This document shows, one piece after another, positions 22,758 to 34,900 of a stretch of 64,000 bases of DNA. The first letter of the stretch is position 1. Each line of letters opens with the position of its first letter. This DNA comes from Macrolepiota albuminosa (Eukaryota > Basidiomycota > Agaricomycetes > Agaricales > Agaricaceae). Below the pieces are notes generated by a model, which was not told where the DNA came from, did no database searches, and was given only the letters and a program-made list of their open reading frames with translations. A program made the position numbers and the translations under genes. Where the stretch lies: the NCBI GenBank assembly GCA_027475525.1, contig JAMWFC010000082.1, forward strand, positions 806,001 through 870,000, given 5' to 3'.

Positions 22758-23197
22758 ATGTAGTTAGAAGAATGGTTTTTTGTTTTATTGCCATCTCTGG
22801 ATGATGGACTATCTTTGCTGTAGAAATGCACTAGTTCCTGACAGCTCTCACTTGTGAATCAAGTACTTTCTATAATATTGATAGCGTCTTTGTCCACGTT
22901 TTGTGCAGTGATTATAGAAACGTTTCTGAACTGTTTGTTGGATATAGATGGGCAACTATTGGAGACGGCCAATGATCTGCTCCTAAGAAACTTAACATCT
23001 TCTTTGGTGCATACTCTATACCTCATGTTTTTGAGCATGGTATGCAAAGCCACGTCCTCTATAGACTGAGTTTTCTGCCTCATGTTTTTATGCAATATGA
23101 CAACAGTCATTACCTGATGCCATACAGCCTTGCCTATGGCAGACTTCTGATCCTTCAACATTTTGGTATTTAAACCTACAGTTCTACTATATAATGC
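22758..23197 (-). pseudogene. Helitron-type PIF1 helicase, upstream part
   Basis: The minus strand from 23193 encodes YSRTVGLNTKML, KAVWHQVMTVVILHKNMRQK, TMLKNMRYRVC and SNKQFRNVSIITAQNVDKDA, the central part of fungal Helitron helicases. It breaks off at 22758, where Gypsy B is inserted, and the next residues are at 10072 downward. It is cut upstream by an A-type LTR at 23198. The expected Walker motifs are not found beyond that LTR, so the N-terminus (including any Rep domain) is missing or lies elsewhere. Confidence 0.72.
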
Positions 23198-24247
23198 TGA
23201 TGATGCCAACTGTGGTTGAGTGCACTGGACATATATGCAGTACAATGCCATATCTAGCGCTTGGCCTATGTAGTTGTGGGGAGTCCTGACAGGGTCCTGG
23301 TGTGCTTGAGCAGAGGTGATAGAACGATGCAATAGATTATAGTGCCTCGGGTGCTACCTGGCAGACGGTAAGTGTCGTAGCTTAAATAAAGATATAGAGG
23401 AAAAGATGAGTAGTGCAGTGTATTGTGCCTATAGGTGGCACTGTAAATGATGAAGATGAGATAGACAAGGCTAGTGCCTGACTTAGTGACAAAGTCAGAA
23501 AAAGCTAGCATGATGAAGTGTAACTGGGTGCTCAAAAGGTTTCAATTCGTTGTTATATACATATCAAGTAGCTATTTTATATACTATGCGCTACTGTGTT
23601 TGCCAAGATAAAAGTCCATCTGCGGCTCTACCTCCTAGCGCCTTTTCTCATGGTTTCCTCTAACAGTGACCTGTCAACAGCAACTTTTTGCACATGGATG
23701 ACGGTGACCAACAGTGACCTGTCAATAGCGACCAATAGCGACTCTAAATTGACTTAGAATTATACAGGTCTGCTCACTTTTTCTATAACTCTGATTGGCT
23801 AGGCTGTTCCGGAGTATGGTCAGAAAATCCTCAACAAATGCCGTGAGCGCTAATGTCAGTGCTGCTCATTCTACCAGTTCCTGACAGGTGTAGATGTCAG
23901 GTTTAAGTATATTCTGTGCCGCTGTCATTGATTCTTTTAGACTTCTGATTGAAGTGCCTCATTAAATGGCAGCACCTGCTGCTAACTCCTTCTGGAAGTG
24001 ATCAGGGTTTAGTTAGAGTCCCCTCCCACCGTTGTGTTAGTGCTATATATTCTGAGCCTCCTTTATCCTTGGAATAGGTGAATGGGGTATGCTGAAGGCC
24101 TGGTAACAGGTGATTAGGGTAAATGGACAAGTTCTGTGGTAGAGTAACAGAGCTAGGACTGCTCTATATCCCAAACTGGTCACTAGAGTCTCCAGTACAT
24201 CAAGTGTCGGTTGGCCTGATGTGCTCAGTCCGAGTAAAAGCCTATCA
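23198..24247 (-). repeat. Solo LTR type A (third copy)
   Basis: This 1050-bp copy begins TGATGATGCC and ends CCTATCA (plus strand), flanked by ATGC at 23194-23197 and 24248-24251. Its CpG content is lower than in the copy at 7555. It lies within or at the edge of the helicase remnant. Confidence 0.9.
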
Positions 24248-24251
24248 ATGC

Positions 24252-26427
24252 TATGAAGAAGCATCCATTGTCGTTTAAGGAGCAGCCTGAGGCAAAACGC
24301 CTTAGAGCATGTGATGTATAGTACCAGAGATTGGATCACGGGAAGCAGGTGGTTCAGAGGTGTGACAGGCACCTATGAGGCAAAGACAAGCCAGAGAACT
24401 CACGCTGACGCCGGCTGAGCTACATGACGAGCTTGTGAAGGTTGACGCTAGTTTGCAGGGATTTTCATCAACACATGCTCCCCCCCTGCAGTCAGAGACA
24501 AAGTGGCAGAACAAGATGGCATTGTCAGCTGTTGAGTTTGGAGTGGATGTGCCATGAGGAGCAGACAGAGCAGTGATGCAGTTTGGGGCAGTGGTGCAGT
24601 TTGAAGCACCACTAAGAGTATATGCATCAACGGTCCTGAGAGAGGATACAAGAATGGACGACAAAGTAGAAGGATGGCTCCTCACATTAGCTGTACTCAG
24701 TCTGAATGCACTGAGCGATAGGAGTGATTATGGGGAGTCATCAGACGAGACTCCCTCAGAAGAAGAGACCTCTGCTAAATGCTGAGTGCATTTAGACAAG
24801 AAATGCAAGAGGGAGGCTCAAAGAAAGCATGAGGCCACCTGGCAGGCAAAGGTCAATAAAGACTGAGAGAAGCAGGCCACAGGCCATATTCTGGATGGCC
24901 TGGGCATGTTTATCAGCAGGATGATTGTTGAATAGTCAAATTGGTTCTATGGCAGAGTACTAGACCATCACTTCTACTACTCTCAGCTCACAAATATGGT
25001 GTTTGTGAGTGATGAGACATTAGCTGTGAAGACATGTGAGGAGGAGAAGGGAGAGAGGTATTTCTATACCTCAAAAGAGATTGACTGTGTAGTGTCAAGG
25101 GGATTCCCAATGAATCCTTAGCAGTTGCAAAAGCTCTATGAGCTTTTACAGAATAAGTTTAAGTCAGTGTCACTGCACACTGAAGTGTATTACCTGCTGC
25201 GTGAGTTTCAGCACATCAGCATCAACTATTATACCATGCTGCAGGATAGAACAATGGCTCTGGTGTGTACACCAGAGTACGAGCACATTTTGTCTTTCCT
25301 GGATCTTTCTTCCCATCACATGAACATAGTAGTCATGCGAACTCTAGAAGAGTACTTGCAATGGAAAGACTAAGCAGGAAAACTGTTTTTCATGCTAATC
25401 AGGTTTGATTCCAAAGGTGTACGTTTCATCTTCGATCTTGACAAGCTGGCACAGAATGTACTTTACTTCTGCCGACCAGGAATGATAAACTCGGTGTACA
25501 GTATTGCAGTGGATTGTACTTATTGCATACACTGGTATATACTGCTTGGACATGCCCTTATGCAAGGACTGTCCCCTGCAGAAAGAGCCCAGAGACAATT
25601 TGCAAGGCTGTTGCCAATTACAACATGGCAAATCCTAGCACTCCATTCATACCAATGAGCTGGACTGACGTCCAAGTCCAAACTCCACATTTTGATATGG
25701 CTACGGCTGTCAACATCACTGAGGCCGATGTGCTATGCACCATGCTAGCCAACAGTGTACCCATTGAGTGGGTAGACCATGTGTATACTTTCAGTGTGGT
25801 TTATCTCAAAAACCACTTTCTGGTGGCTAATGTGTCAATTGACCATTTCCCTGAAGTCAACGATGAACATCATCGTTGACTGGACCTTTATAGAGAGCCA
25901 CTGGCCATCCAGTACTGAGACGACTAGTGGGTGCTCACTGAGGACAATATGATTTGTCTTCACGCACTGTTAGCTCATGAGTCTGCTCAAGGTTATGAGT
26001 ACCTTGAAAGCAGACTATACTATCCCATGGGGATGAATCCCAACCGTCAAGATTTATAGCAATGTCAGGCTCGACATGGGCCATATCCTTCATTTCCATT
26101 GCACTCCGCTACTTCAGTTCAGGCTCCCACAGCCTCAACATTGTCGGGCCCCATCACCTTATCATCATCAGTTAACGTTGACACTGAGATGAGGATTGAT
26201 ATGATCAGCAAGTTGTTGTGTCTGTCATCTGCATAAACATCATAGGCAGCTCATCTTCTTTTTAATTCATACTGTCGGTTAATGTCAGTGTTGTATTTTT
26301 TGACAAATGAAAATAGACATTTTCAAGCCATGGAGAACTTGAGTGCCTCCACATTGGACTACATACTGGCCTGGATGAATTGTCTCTCCGTATATAGAGA
26401 CTGCTTACCAGTCTCAAAGGAGGGCAT
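24252..26427 (+). pseudogene. Unrecognised degenerate coding region ending in a polypurine tract
   Basis: Open stretches follow one another on the plus strand: 24375-24557 (ELTLTPAELHDELVKVDASL), 24573-24785, 25125-25373 (VYYLLREFQHISINYYTML) and 25514-25879, separated by single stops. The translated text looks protein-like (amphipathic, balanced composition) but I cannot name a family. At the right end AAAGGAGGGCA directly precedes TGTAAC at 26428, like a polypurine tract followed by an LTR. This suggests the 3' part or a gag-like protein of an LTR element. A broken host gene is the alternative. Confidence 0.45.
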
Positions 26428-26660
26428 GTAACATACCTTGGTATTGCTGAAATAATTAATATACAATTATATTAATTATTTATTATTAAGATATATATGT
26501 TAGCTGGCTGTCTTATATAAGGCAGCCAATTTTACTGTTATACGTAGTACTAGAATTGCACACCAATCTGGTTCTGCCATGTGACTGTAAAGCTAAGCTT
26601 TTATCTGACTTTGTTTCATACTATTACTATCAAAAACATATCTGCAGAGCTTATATCCAT
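26428..26660 (+). repeat. Probable LTR (left end TGTAACATACC)
   Basis: It begins with TGTAAC right after a purine tract and contains AT-rich DNA with TTATATAAGG (26512-26521), a possible TATA box. The right end is not clear and may be near 26650. No second copy is in the window. Confidence 0.4.
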
Positions 26661-29489
26661 TTATCACTGTGTATTACAAGAAGATAATGCTTCAAATAGA
26701 TAACTTGCCTTCATATCCAAGCCTAGTAATACATCAAGTAGAAGTAAAGCAGATGCAAAAAGTTCAAAAAAGAAGTTCAAGCCCAAGCATGAGCCAAAGG
26801 CTGAGAACACATGCCACAATTGTGGTGAAAAAGATCACTGGAGCCTCAAATGTCCTAAACCCAAGAAACCAAGGCAGATGAGAAATACAAATGTGTCTAT
26901 AGATAGTTTTGCATTACTCAGCAGGGAAGTGGGAAAAATCTTTATGGCCACAGCCAATGATATGCCTTCAGGACTACTTCTCAACAGCACCACATCTTGC
27001 CACATGATCATGGATAAGGGTTGGTTCTACAAAATGCAAGATATTGAGAACCAGTACATCTCTGTTGGAGGACATAATTGCCTTGCTGTCACTGGTATAG
27101 GATCTATTGTTTTTTGAACCTACATTGTCAATAGTACAAATGACATCCAATTTGACAATATATTGTATGTGCCAGGCCTTGGTGCAAATTTAATCAGCCT
27201 CAGATTACTGCAATGAGCTGGTGCCATACTTAGTGGATTTCTTTATAGTATAAGCCTAGCTTGGAGCAATAAGAAATTTATGTGTGCCAGACTTATGGGT
27301 TATCATGGCACCCTATATTAGATTGAATGCATGAATGTAAGCATCAACAATAATCAAGTCATTTATATTGCAAGTGAACTCATGATGTATCTATAGCACT
27401 GACATTTAAAGCATTTCAGTCTCAGGACCATTAATAATATAGTCAGCAAAAATCTTGTAATTAGTCTGAAAATTAAACTACCTTGTGAGTTCAACTATCT
27501 ATGCAGTAGTTGTATTTAAGAGAAATTGACTTGACTCTCTTTCTCAAAGCAAGTATTAAAACTTACAACAAGAACAAATTATTAGTCATGGACCTTGTTA
27601 TAAATGTGCCTACCTGAGACAGCAAGAGATATGCTCTCATAATTGTTGAAGTAAATTGATGTTTGCTCAACAGTTCTCCTCTTAGAAAGAAAAGAAGAAA
27701 CCATCAATGAGATGCAAGGCACTGTTGCTTGATTCAAGCGACAATCTGGATGGCTTGTTAAAATAATTTGAACAGACAACAGTATAGAATTTGTTAACTT
27801 CACCATTAAAAAATTCTGCAAAACAAATGGTATTGTACACAAAACTATAAATCCTTACAGGCCAAAACAAAATGGTATAGCCAAACAGATGATTGCCATC
27901 CTTATAGAAATGACACAAAGCATGCTGCATGCAGCAAATATAGACTTACAATATTGGGGCAAAGTGTTTATGTACACATACATTTGCTCAATTATGCCAA
28001 GCTCAGCCCTGAATAGAAAGATACTCTTTACTGAATGGAGTAACTCCCATGAAAAGCCTGATGTATCCCATTTATGTATTTTCAGATCATTTGAATGGAT
28101 GCACATTCTCAAAGAGATAAGACACAGAAAACTTAAATCCTATGCTGTAAGAGTCTGCATGTTGGGGTGGTGTGCTAGCAAAACTAAAAAATACAAATTA
28201 GAAAATCTTAAGAATGGAAAATTGATTTCTTCTCATGACATGCAATTTCATAAAGATGATGTTCTAAGCAAACTTGTGCAAGTCAAGTACAATTTGACCA
28301 AAACTGAGTCAAAAGTCACATCAGACTTCATTGAAATTGCAAAGTATTCTGAGAGTGATATGCCTCAACAAGTACATTTATCTGTGCAACCTTCTGACCT
28401 TAGTCAATTAACCAAGAGCAACAACTATGTGAATGCACCTAAAGGAAATATCAGTGATAATAGACCTCAGCCTATGATAGTCTCTCATCCTGTTACTCCA
28501 GAGCAGGATTTATCTGATATAGAGATTTCAGATGCACTGAGAAAGAGGATGAGATGGAAAAACTTACCAAAGTATCAACTTTTCACTTGATCTTGGCAGA
28601 TCCCAATCAGGTATCACTAAAATAATGATGATAAAGCCACTGTCCATATTGCTTATGTGGCTGTATCTGGATCATCAATGCATGAAGCTATGCAAACATC
28701 AGAAGCAGACAAGTAGAGGCAAGCCATGCAAAATAAATATAATTAATTGGTTAAGAAAGGTGTTTTTAAGAAGATAAATTATTTACCTCTAGGTAAGAAG
28801 GCTATCAAAAGTAAATTTGTATTCAAAGAAAAGTTCAATAGTCAAAATAATCATGTAAAAATTTAAAGCAAAAATTGTGGCACAAGGCTTCTCCCAAGTC
28901 CTCAAAATTGACTACCATGATATGTTCTTATCTGTTGCTAAAGACCACAGTGGCCATATTCAATTTTAAAGTGCATTAAATTAATATCATTGAAGCATAT
29001 CTTAAAGCCAATTTAGATAAGGAAATCTACATGAAAGCTTCTGAAAACCTTGGTAAAGCAAAGTACTAGAAGTTATACAGTGGCTCAAAAAACTGTTCCA
29101 ATGTTTCATACTTTTTGAAAGATGACATTGGCATGAAGGATGGGAAGTACATAAAATTCTGATTAAATCATGTAAAATACTATGGCATCATAGCTACAGA
29201 ATAAATTTAGGTTTATGTAATCAAGATCAAAAGTGATGGAGCAATAGCCATTTTAAAATATTCACTCATTGGGACAGTTTTTTGAGCATCTCTAATTTTT
29301 CAGGTTTATCCCTATTTTACTCAGAAATAAAGAGTAAGTTGCATGTGAAAATATAAACAAAGTCATGTGACCATGTTTAGATATATTTGGGAGTAGTTCA
29401 AGCTGGTTGAACCACATCTTGACCTTCAACCACTATCATGAAACCTATTCCTTCTGCACAACACTCTACTGTTGTTTCTTTTCTTGCTC

Positions 29490-30547
29490 AAAGGTATTCT
29501 CTGGTCAGATTGGGGCTCAAACTGGTCTAGGGAAGTCTACTACTAGGAGGATTGGTAGAGAGTTGGAGATGGACAAGGAAAACCATCCTGGAGGCCATCC
29601 TGCTAAGCTTACTCCATGTGATAAACAGGCTATTGTTCGACAAATCTCAACTGGAAGACTTGATACAGCTGTCCAGGCCACTAATTTTATCAACAACATC
29701 ATTTCCAACCCTGTCTCTTCCAAGACTGTCTGGAATGTGTTGAAGGAGGAGGGGTATTGGTCTGCTACCAAGAGAAAAGTTCCTATGCTCAAAGCTAAAC
29801 ATTGACAACTACAGCTTAAATAGGCTCAGAAGCATCAGAACTAGACTATAGAGGACTGAAAAATGGTGGTGTGGACAGATAAGACAAAGATTAACAGGAT
29901 TGGGTCAGATGGGAAGCAGTATGTGTGGAAGCTACAAGGAGAAGACATTTCAAGGAGAAGACATTTCAGACCAAACAACTACATCTACTGTGAAGCATGG
30001 AGGAGGGAATAATCTCATAGTATGGGGCTGTATGAGTTGGAATGGGGTAGAAAAGCTTGTAGAGGTGGTGGGGATCATGAATGCAGAGCAGTACTGTGAA
30101 ATTTTAGATAATGGAGCAAAGGAGAACTTTGAGAAGTTGGAGATGGAGGAGGGTGCCCACTACTTTCAACAGGAGAATGACTCCAAACACAACTCCAAGA
30201 GGGCTGACAAGTGGTTTGAGGACAACAACTTTAATGTCCTTTGGTGGCCAGCCCAATCCCCTGATCTCAACCCTATTGAACATCTCTGGGAGTACCTCAA
30301 AGAGCAACTTAGGCAATATGAAACACCTCCTTATGGTGTGCATGAATTATGGGAGAAGGTTGCAAAGGAGTGGGATGAAATACCACCAGAGGTATGCCAA
30401 AGACTCCTTATGGTGTGCATGAATTATGGGAGAAGGTTGCAAAGGAGTGGGATGAAATACCACCAGAGGTATGCCAAAGACCAATAGAAAGCATGCTTAG
30501 AAGGATTCAAGCAGTTATCAAGGCAAATGGAGGACATACAAAGTACT
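29490..30547 (+). pseudogene. Tc1-like DDE transposase
   Basis: The N-terminal helix-turn-helix part contains GLGKSTTRRIGRELEMDKEN, GGHPAKLT and RQISTGRLDTAVQA. The catalytic core has D in VWTDKTKINRIG (about 29870), the second D in QQENDSKHNSKRADKW (about 30175) and E in SPDLNPIEHLWEYLK (about 30278), so all three acidic residues are retained. A 16-bp tandem duplication near 29937-29968 shifts the frame after KQYVWKLQGED, and stops lie near 29806-29821. The 77-bp repeat at 30327-30481 also breaks the C-terminus. Reading only one copy gives an uninterrupted end VCQRPIESML...GGHTKY, so that break is probably an assembly fault. Confidence 0.85.
30327..30481. repeat. 77-bp tandem duplication in Tc1 transposase
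   Basis: CTCCTTATGGTGTGCATGAA recurs at exactly +77. The copies are perfect. Because 77 is not a multiple of 3 it breaks the transposase C-terminus, which reads through correctly with one copy. Confidence 0.92.
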
Positions 30548-30807
30548 AGATACTAAAATTAGAGATGCTCAAAAACTGTCCCAATGAGCAGTTATCAAGG
30601 CAAATGGAGGACATACAAAGTACTAGATACTAAAATTAGAGATGCTCAAAAACTGTCCCAATGAGTGAATATTTTAAAATGGCTATTGCTCCATCAGTTT
30701 TGATCTTGATTACATAAACCTAGATTTATTTGTCCCAATGAGTGAATATTTTAAAATGGCTATTGCTCCATCAGTTTTGATCTTGATTACATAAACCTAG
30801 ATTTATT
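30511..30807. repeat. Two consecutive 77-bp tandem duplications in Tc1 element
   Basis: GCAGTTATCAAGG starts at 30511 and 30588. TGTCCCAATGAGTGAATATT starts at 30654 and 30731. Both have period 77 and follow the one at 30327, as if a path of short overlapping contigs was concatenated without merging. Confidence 0.92.
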
Positions 30808-32094
30808 TTGTAGCTACAATGCCATAGTATTTTACATGATTTAATCAGAATTTTACATACTTCCCATCCTTCATGCCAATGTCATCTCTCAAAAAGTATG
30901 AAACATTGGGACAGTTTTTTGAGCCACTGTACAAGGCTATCTATGGTTTGAAGCAGGCTGATTAAAAGTAGAAGGAACATTTACATGATGTACTCATGTA
31001 TCTAGGCTTCCAACAATTGTGAGCTGACAACTACCTATATATTATTCAATCACAAGGCAAAATTGTATTAATTATTCTGGTATATGTAGATAACATGATA
31101 ATTGCCAGAAAGAATTTCAACTAAATTGTCACATTCAAAAACAATATAAGTAACAAGTTTGAAATAACCAATTTAGGCAAAATTTACTATATGCTTGGAC
31201 TTCAGATTAGTCATGACAAGAGTAATCAAATTATATGGCTCAACTAGTCAGCCTACATTAACTCTATTCTAAACCATTTTAGTCTAAGTACCTGCCACAA
31301 AATTACAATCCCACTTGCTACAAATCATAATCTATCATTACTCCAATTTTCTAAAACTTCTGAAAATGCTAAATCAGATGCCAAATATGCCAGGGGAACT
31401 AATTATTTATCAATGGTTGAGTCACTTTTATATGCAACTCAAACTTGTTCAGACATTCAGTTTGCTATGAGCTTGGTAGCACAATTTGCCAACAATCCTA
31501 GCATACTGCATTTAATAACATAGAAATGCATACTGTGTTATCTCAAAAACACCAGAAATTATGGCTTAGTCTTGAGTAGGTTTGCCAATAGCAGTGAATT
31601 TAGTAGGATGGAGTGACGTGAACTGGGCACAAAATTATTACAACTGAAAATCTGTCAGTAAGTAGTGCTATGAGATTAACAGAAGCATTATATCATGGTT
31701 CTCTAAAAAACAACTCAGTATCACTATATCAATGGTCGAGGCTAAATATATAGCTTCAGCCAATGTCATGAGAGAAGCAATTTGGCTCTAAAACTTACTT
31801 AATAATTTTGATTTTGGATAAATTAGTGCTACTACTATCTACACTAACAGCATTGAGAGTATTGCTCTCTCTAATAATTCTATTAGTCACTTATGTGCCA
31901 AATACATTAATATATGCTACTATTTCATTTGCAATCAAATCAAGAGAGGTAACATTGAACTGCAATACATTTTGACATATGGTGTGATAGCCAATACTTT
32001 GACTAAGGCCTTGCCTTACGAAACATTTATCAAATATCAAAACAAACTTCGAATCTTACTTCTTCCATCAACATCTAATGAGAGTGTTGAAGAA

Positions 32095-32432
32095 AATGAT
32101 GTCTTACTATAGAGATCTATCTTAATTCAAGATCATATATGATTCATTTATAATGTACGTTCAATTTTACTATATATTTTATTTTTTTTTCTTATATCAT
32201 AAAAACTTCCATGAAATTTGAAATGTTTTACTCTCAAATATAAAATATGTACAAGCATCTGAAGTTTGAATTGTCTCTGACTTTGAACTTCAGATGAGTT
32301 ACTTGAAATGCTTATTTACTTGTACTGAATGGTCTCCAACTTCAAACTTCAGTGTACTATATATGTGATATGTAAATATACTTTATTCTGCATTATGCTG
32401 CAACATCATCTACATCATAACTTCATCAGCCA
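32095..32432 (+). repeat. Copia LTR shared by copia 1 (3') and copia 2 (5')
   Basis: It starts TGTTGAAGAA directly after the polypurine tract of copia 1 and ends near CA at 32432. TGGTATCAATAA, a copia-like primer-binding site of the initiator-Met type, follows at 32439. A single LTR therefore closes one element and opens the next, as expected for tandem copies fused by recombination. The right boundary is uncertain by a few bases. Confidence 0.6.
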
Positions 32433-34900
32433 ATGGAGTGGTATCAATAAACACTATTACTACCAGCAGCTGTATGCAAAACAATGAGATGAAAGCTCAT
32501 CCATCTCCAATCACATTGGGTTCTACTTAAATATATGCTTTTAGTTTATTGAAACTGAGCATCAGGTTGATGACTTTACTATTATCAATGCTATCCTGCT
32601 TTTCTTTTCTAAATTCTTGACCTGGGAAGTTGAGAATCTCTTATATTGAGTAAATATACTCAAACTTGATGATGTAACCACTGAATTTATGTTGGTATAT
32701 GATTGCATTATTCATGAAGAAAACTCTTCAACACATTCTCTAGTCTTGTTCACAAAAGGACATAATCCTAGTAAAAGTAGAAATGTTCCTAAAATTATGA
32801 GGAATAAAGCACAAAGAAAGCCTAAACTAGATGACATTTGCCATAATTGTGGCAAGAAAAGGCATTAGAGTCTGAGGTGTCTAAAATCTAAGAAAAGCAA
32901 ACATATTGGAAATGCCAGCATTACTATTGGAAATACCTGTCATTGTGATAACAAAGCAGAAAAAGTGTTCATGGCCACCAATAAAGACTTACCTATTGGT
33001 TCACTTCTCAACAGCATGGCAACATGCCATATGATTGCTAATCATTTCTACTTTGATGACTATTATATAGTCTCCAATCAAAACATTTCAATTGAAGAAC
33101 ATAATAAATTACTAGTTGCAGGCATTAAATTTATCATATTCTGGACTATAGTCTCTGAAGAATCAAACAATATATATCTCCTTAATATCTTGCACATTTC
33201 AAATCTTAAAGCAAATCTGATTAGCCTTGGCATTCTGCAACATGCTGGAGTGATCATCAAAGGCTTATTCTTTGAACTATACCTATTATGGAATGATAAA
33301 GACTTTTTGCATGCTAATCTTGTTAGATCTCATAGCACTTTGTATTGTGTTGAGTGTTTGAACATGAGCTGTCTCAACAATCAACTTATGTTCATTGCTA
33401 GTGAATCTACAATGAGGTTATAGCACAGACAACTTGGTCACATAAATCCTTGTATCATAAAGTTTATGCTTGAATCAAAATTTAGTCAACAGACTGGTAA
33501 TCAAAACATCTGCTAAATTTAACAGACTATGCAATAGCCGTACTTAGAGAAAATCAACAAGACTCCTCTTATCACAGATCAGTAAAACAAAGTACAAAAA
33601 GAGCAAGCTATTAGTCATGGACTTAACTGGTCCAATGACTATCCCAATATAGGATCATTATCAATATACTCTTGTTATAGTTGAAGCCAGTTGCCATTAT
33701 CTCTTTGCTATTCTTCTTAAACTAAAAAAAATATCATTAATGCAGTATGCAAAATTGTGTCTAGAATCAAAAAACAGTCAGGTCGACATGTCAAAATTAT
33801 TAGGATAGACAATGGCACTAAATTTATAAACTTCATTATAAGCAAGTTTTGTGCTCTAAATAAAATTAAATACAAAATTACAAATCTGTATCATTCTCAA
33901 CAAAACAGCATAGCCAAACAAGTAATAGCTGTGCTCATAGAAATAACTCATTGTATGCTTTATAATGCAAGAATAGGACTATGTTACTGAGGCAAAGTCT
34001 TCATATATGCTGTTCATATCCAATCCATCACTTCTATATCTGCACTTTAAGAGAATGGTTCAGATAAAATAGAAAACCTGACATGTTACATTTATATATA
34101 TTTAGATCCCTTAAATGAGCTCATATACTAAAAGAAGTACAACATAGAAAATTTGAGTCAAAAGCAGTATAAGTACAAATGCTCAGATGGTGAACCAACA
34201 AAACCAAAAGCTATCAATTGGAAGATCTAAAAAATAAAAAGTTAATCATGTCAAAAGATGTTTAATTTTATGAAGACAATACTCCTAGCAAATTGGCCAA
34301 AATAAAGCCTAATCATGAACAAATAGTTCTTCAGACTGAGAACATTATCAGCATAGCCTTGTATTCTGAAATAACAAACCTCATTATATCTCCATTCCAA
34401 CTATGCATTCTAAATCAAACTGATAAAGACAGATGAAGAAACCACTCATGATTTTTCTCCTGCTACCAAGTTACAATATCCAACTTGTTCAACTATATCT
34501 AATCAGCATATTGAATCATCACAGACTCTATCTGCTTCTCATAAAACTTTCAAATAGAACAATTTGCTCAGATAAGAACACAGCACTCACAAATAATATT
34601 TATTTGAAAAGTATCAAAGCAATAAAAGATCAAGTAATTCAAATGACCACTCAGCTTTGTTGCCACCACTGGACCTTTGTATATAGAAGCAATGGCCTCT
34701 TTTTAAGTAGTTGAATAGCAACAAGCTATGAAAAAAAATATAATCAGTTTGTTAACAAAAAGATGTTTGAAGAAGTTAATGAGGTACCGATCTAAAAAAA
34801 GGCTATTAGAAGCAAAATTGTAATTAAACAGAAATTGAATAAAAATGAACAACTTCAAAAGTACAAAGCATGAATTGTAGCTCAAAGATTCTTGCAAATA

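Larger units (their letters stand above)
29078..30929 (+). mobile_element. Tc1/mariner-like element 1, inserted in copia 1
   Basis: Terminal inverted repeats of about 200 bp begin CAGTGGCTCAAAAAACTG and end with the complement. TA dinucleotides flank both ends (29076-29077 and 30930-30931). Deleting the element with one TA rebuilds copia reading AAG TTA TAC AAG GCT, so the insertion is clean. Each terminal repeat is itself bounded by inverted copies of the same CTCAAAAAACTGT motif (inner copy near 29273-29290 on the left). Three 77-bp duplications occur in its right third. Confidence 0.92.
26669..32094 (+). pseudogene. Ty1/copia element 1 pol, split by Tc1 element
   Basis: The domain order is copia-like: CCHC knuckle CHNCGEKDHWSLKC at 26814-26855 (C-x2-C-x4-H-x4-C); a protease region where the expected D-S-G/A is NSTTSCHM (near 26983); an integrase with TDNSIEFVNF, KQNGIAKQM and ANIDLQYWGKV (about 27770-27965); then reverse transcriptase and RNase H from 28560. 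The catalytic YVDDM box reads YVDNM (about 31084-31098). The Tc1-like element 29078-30929 splits the codon run KLY-KAIYGLKQA. Many stops and CpG loss are present. Pol ends in a purine tract (ATGAGAG) directly before an LTR at 32095. Most of gag is missing. Confidence 0.85.
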
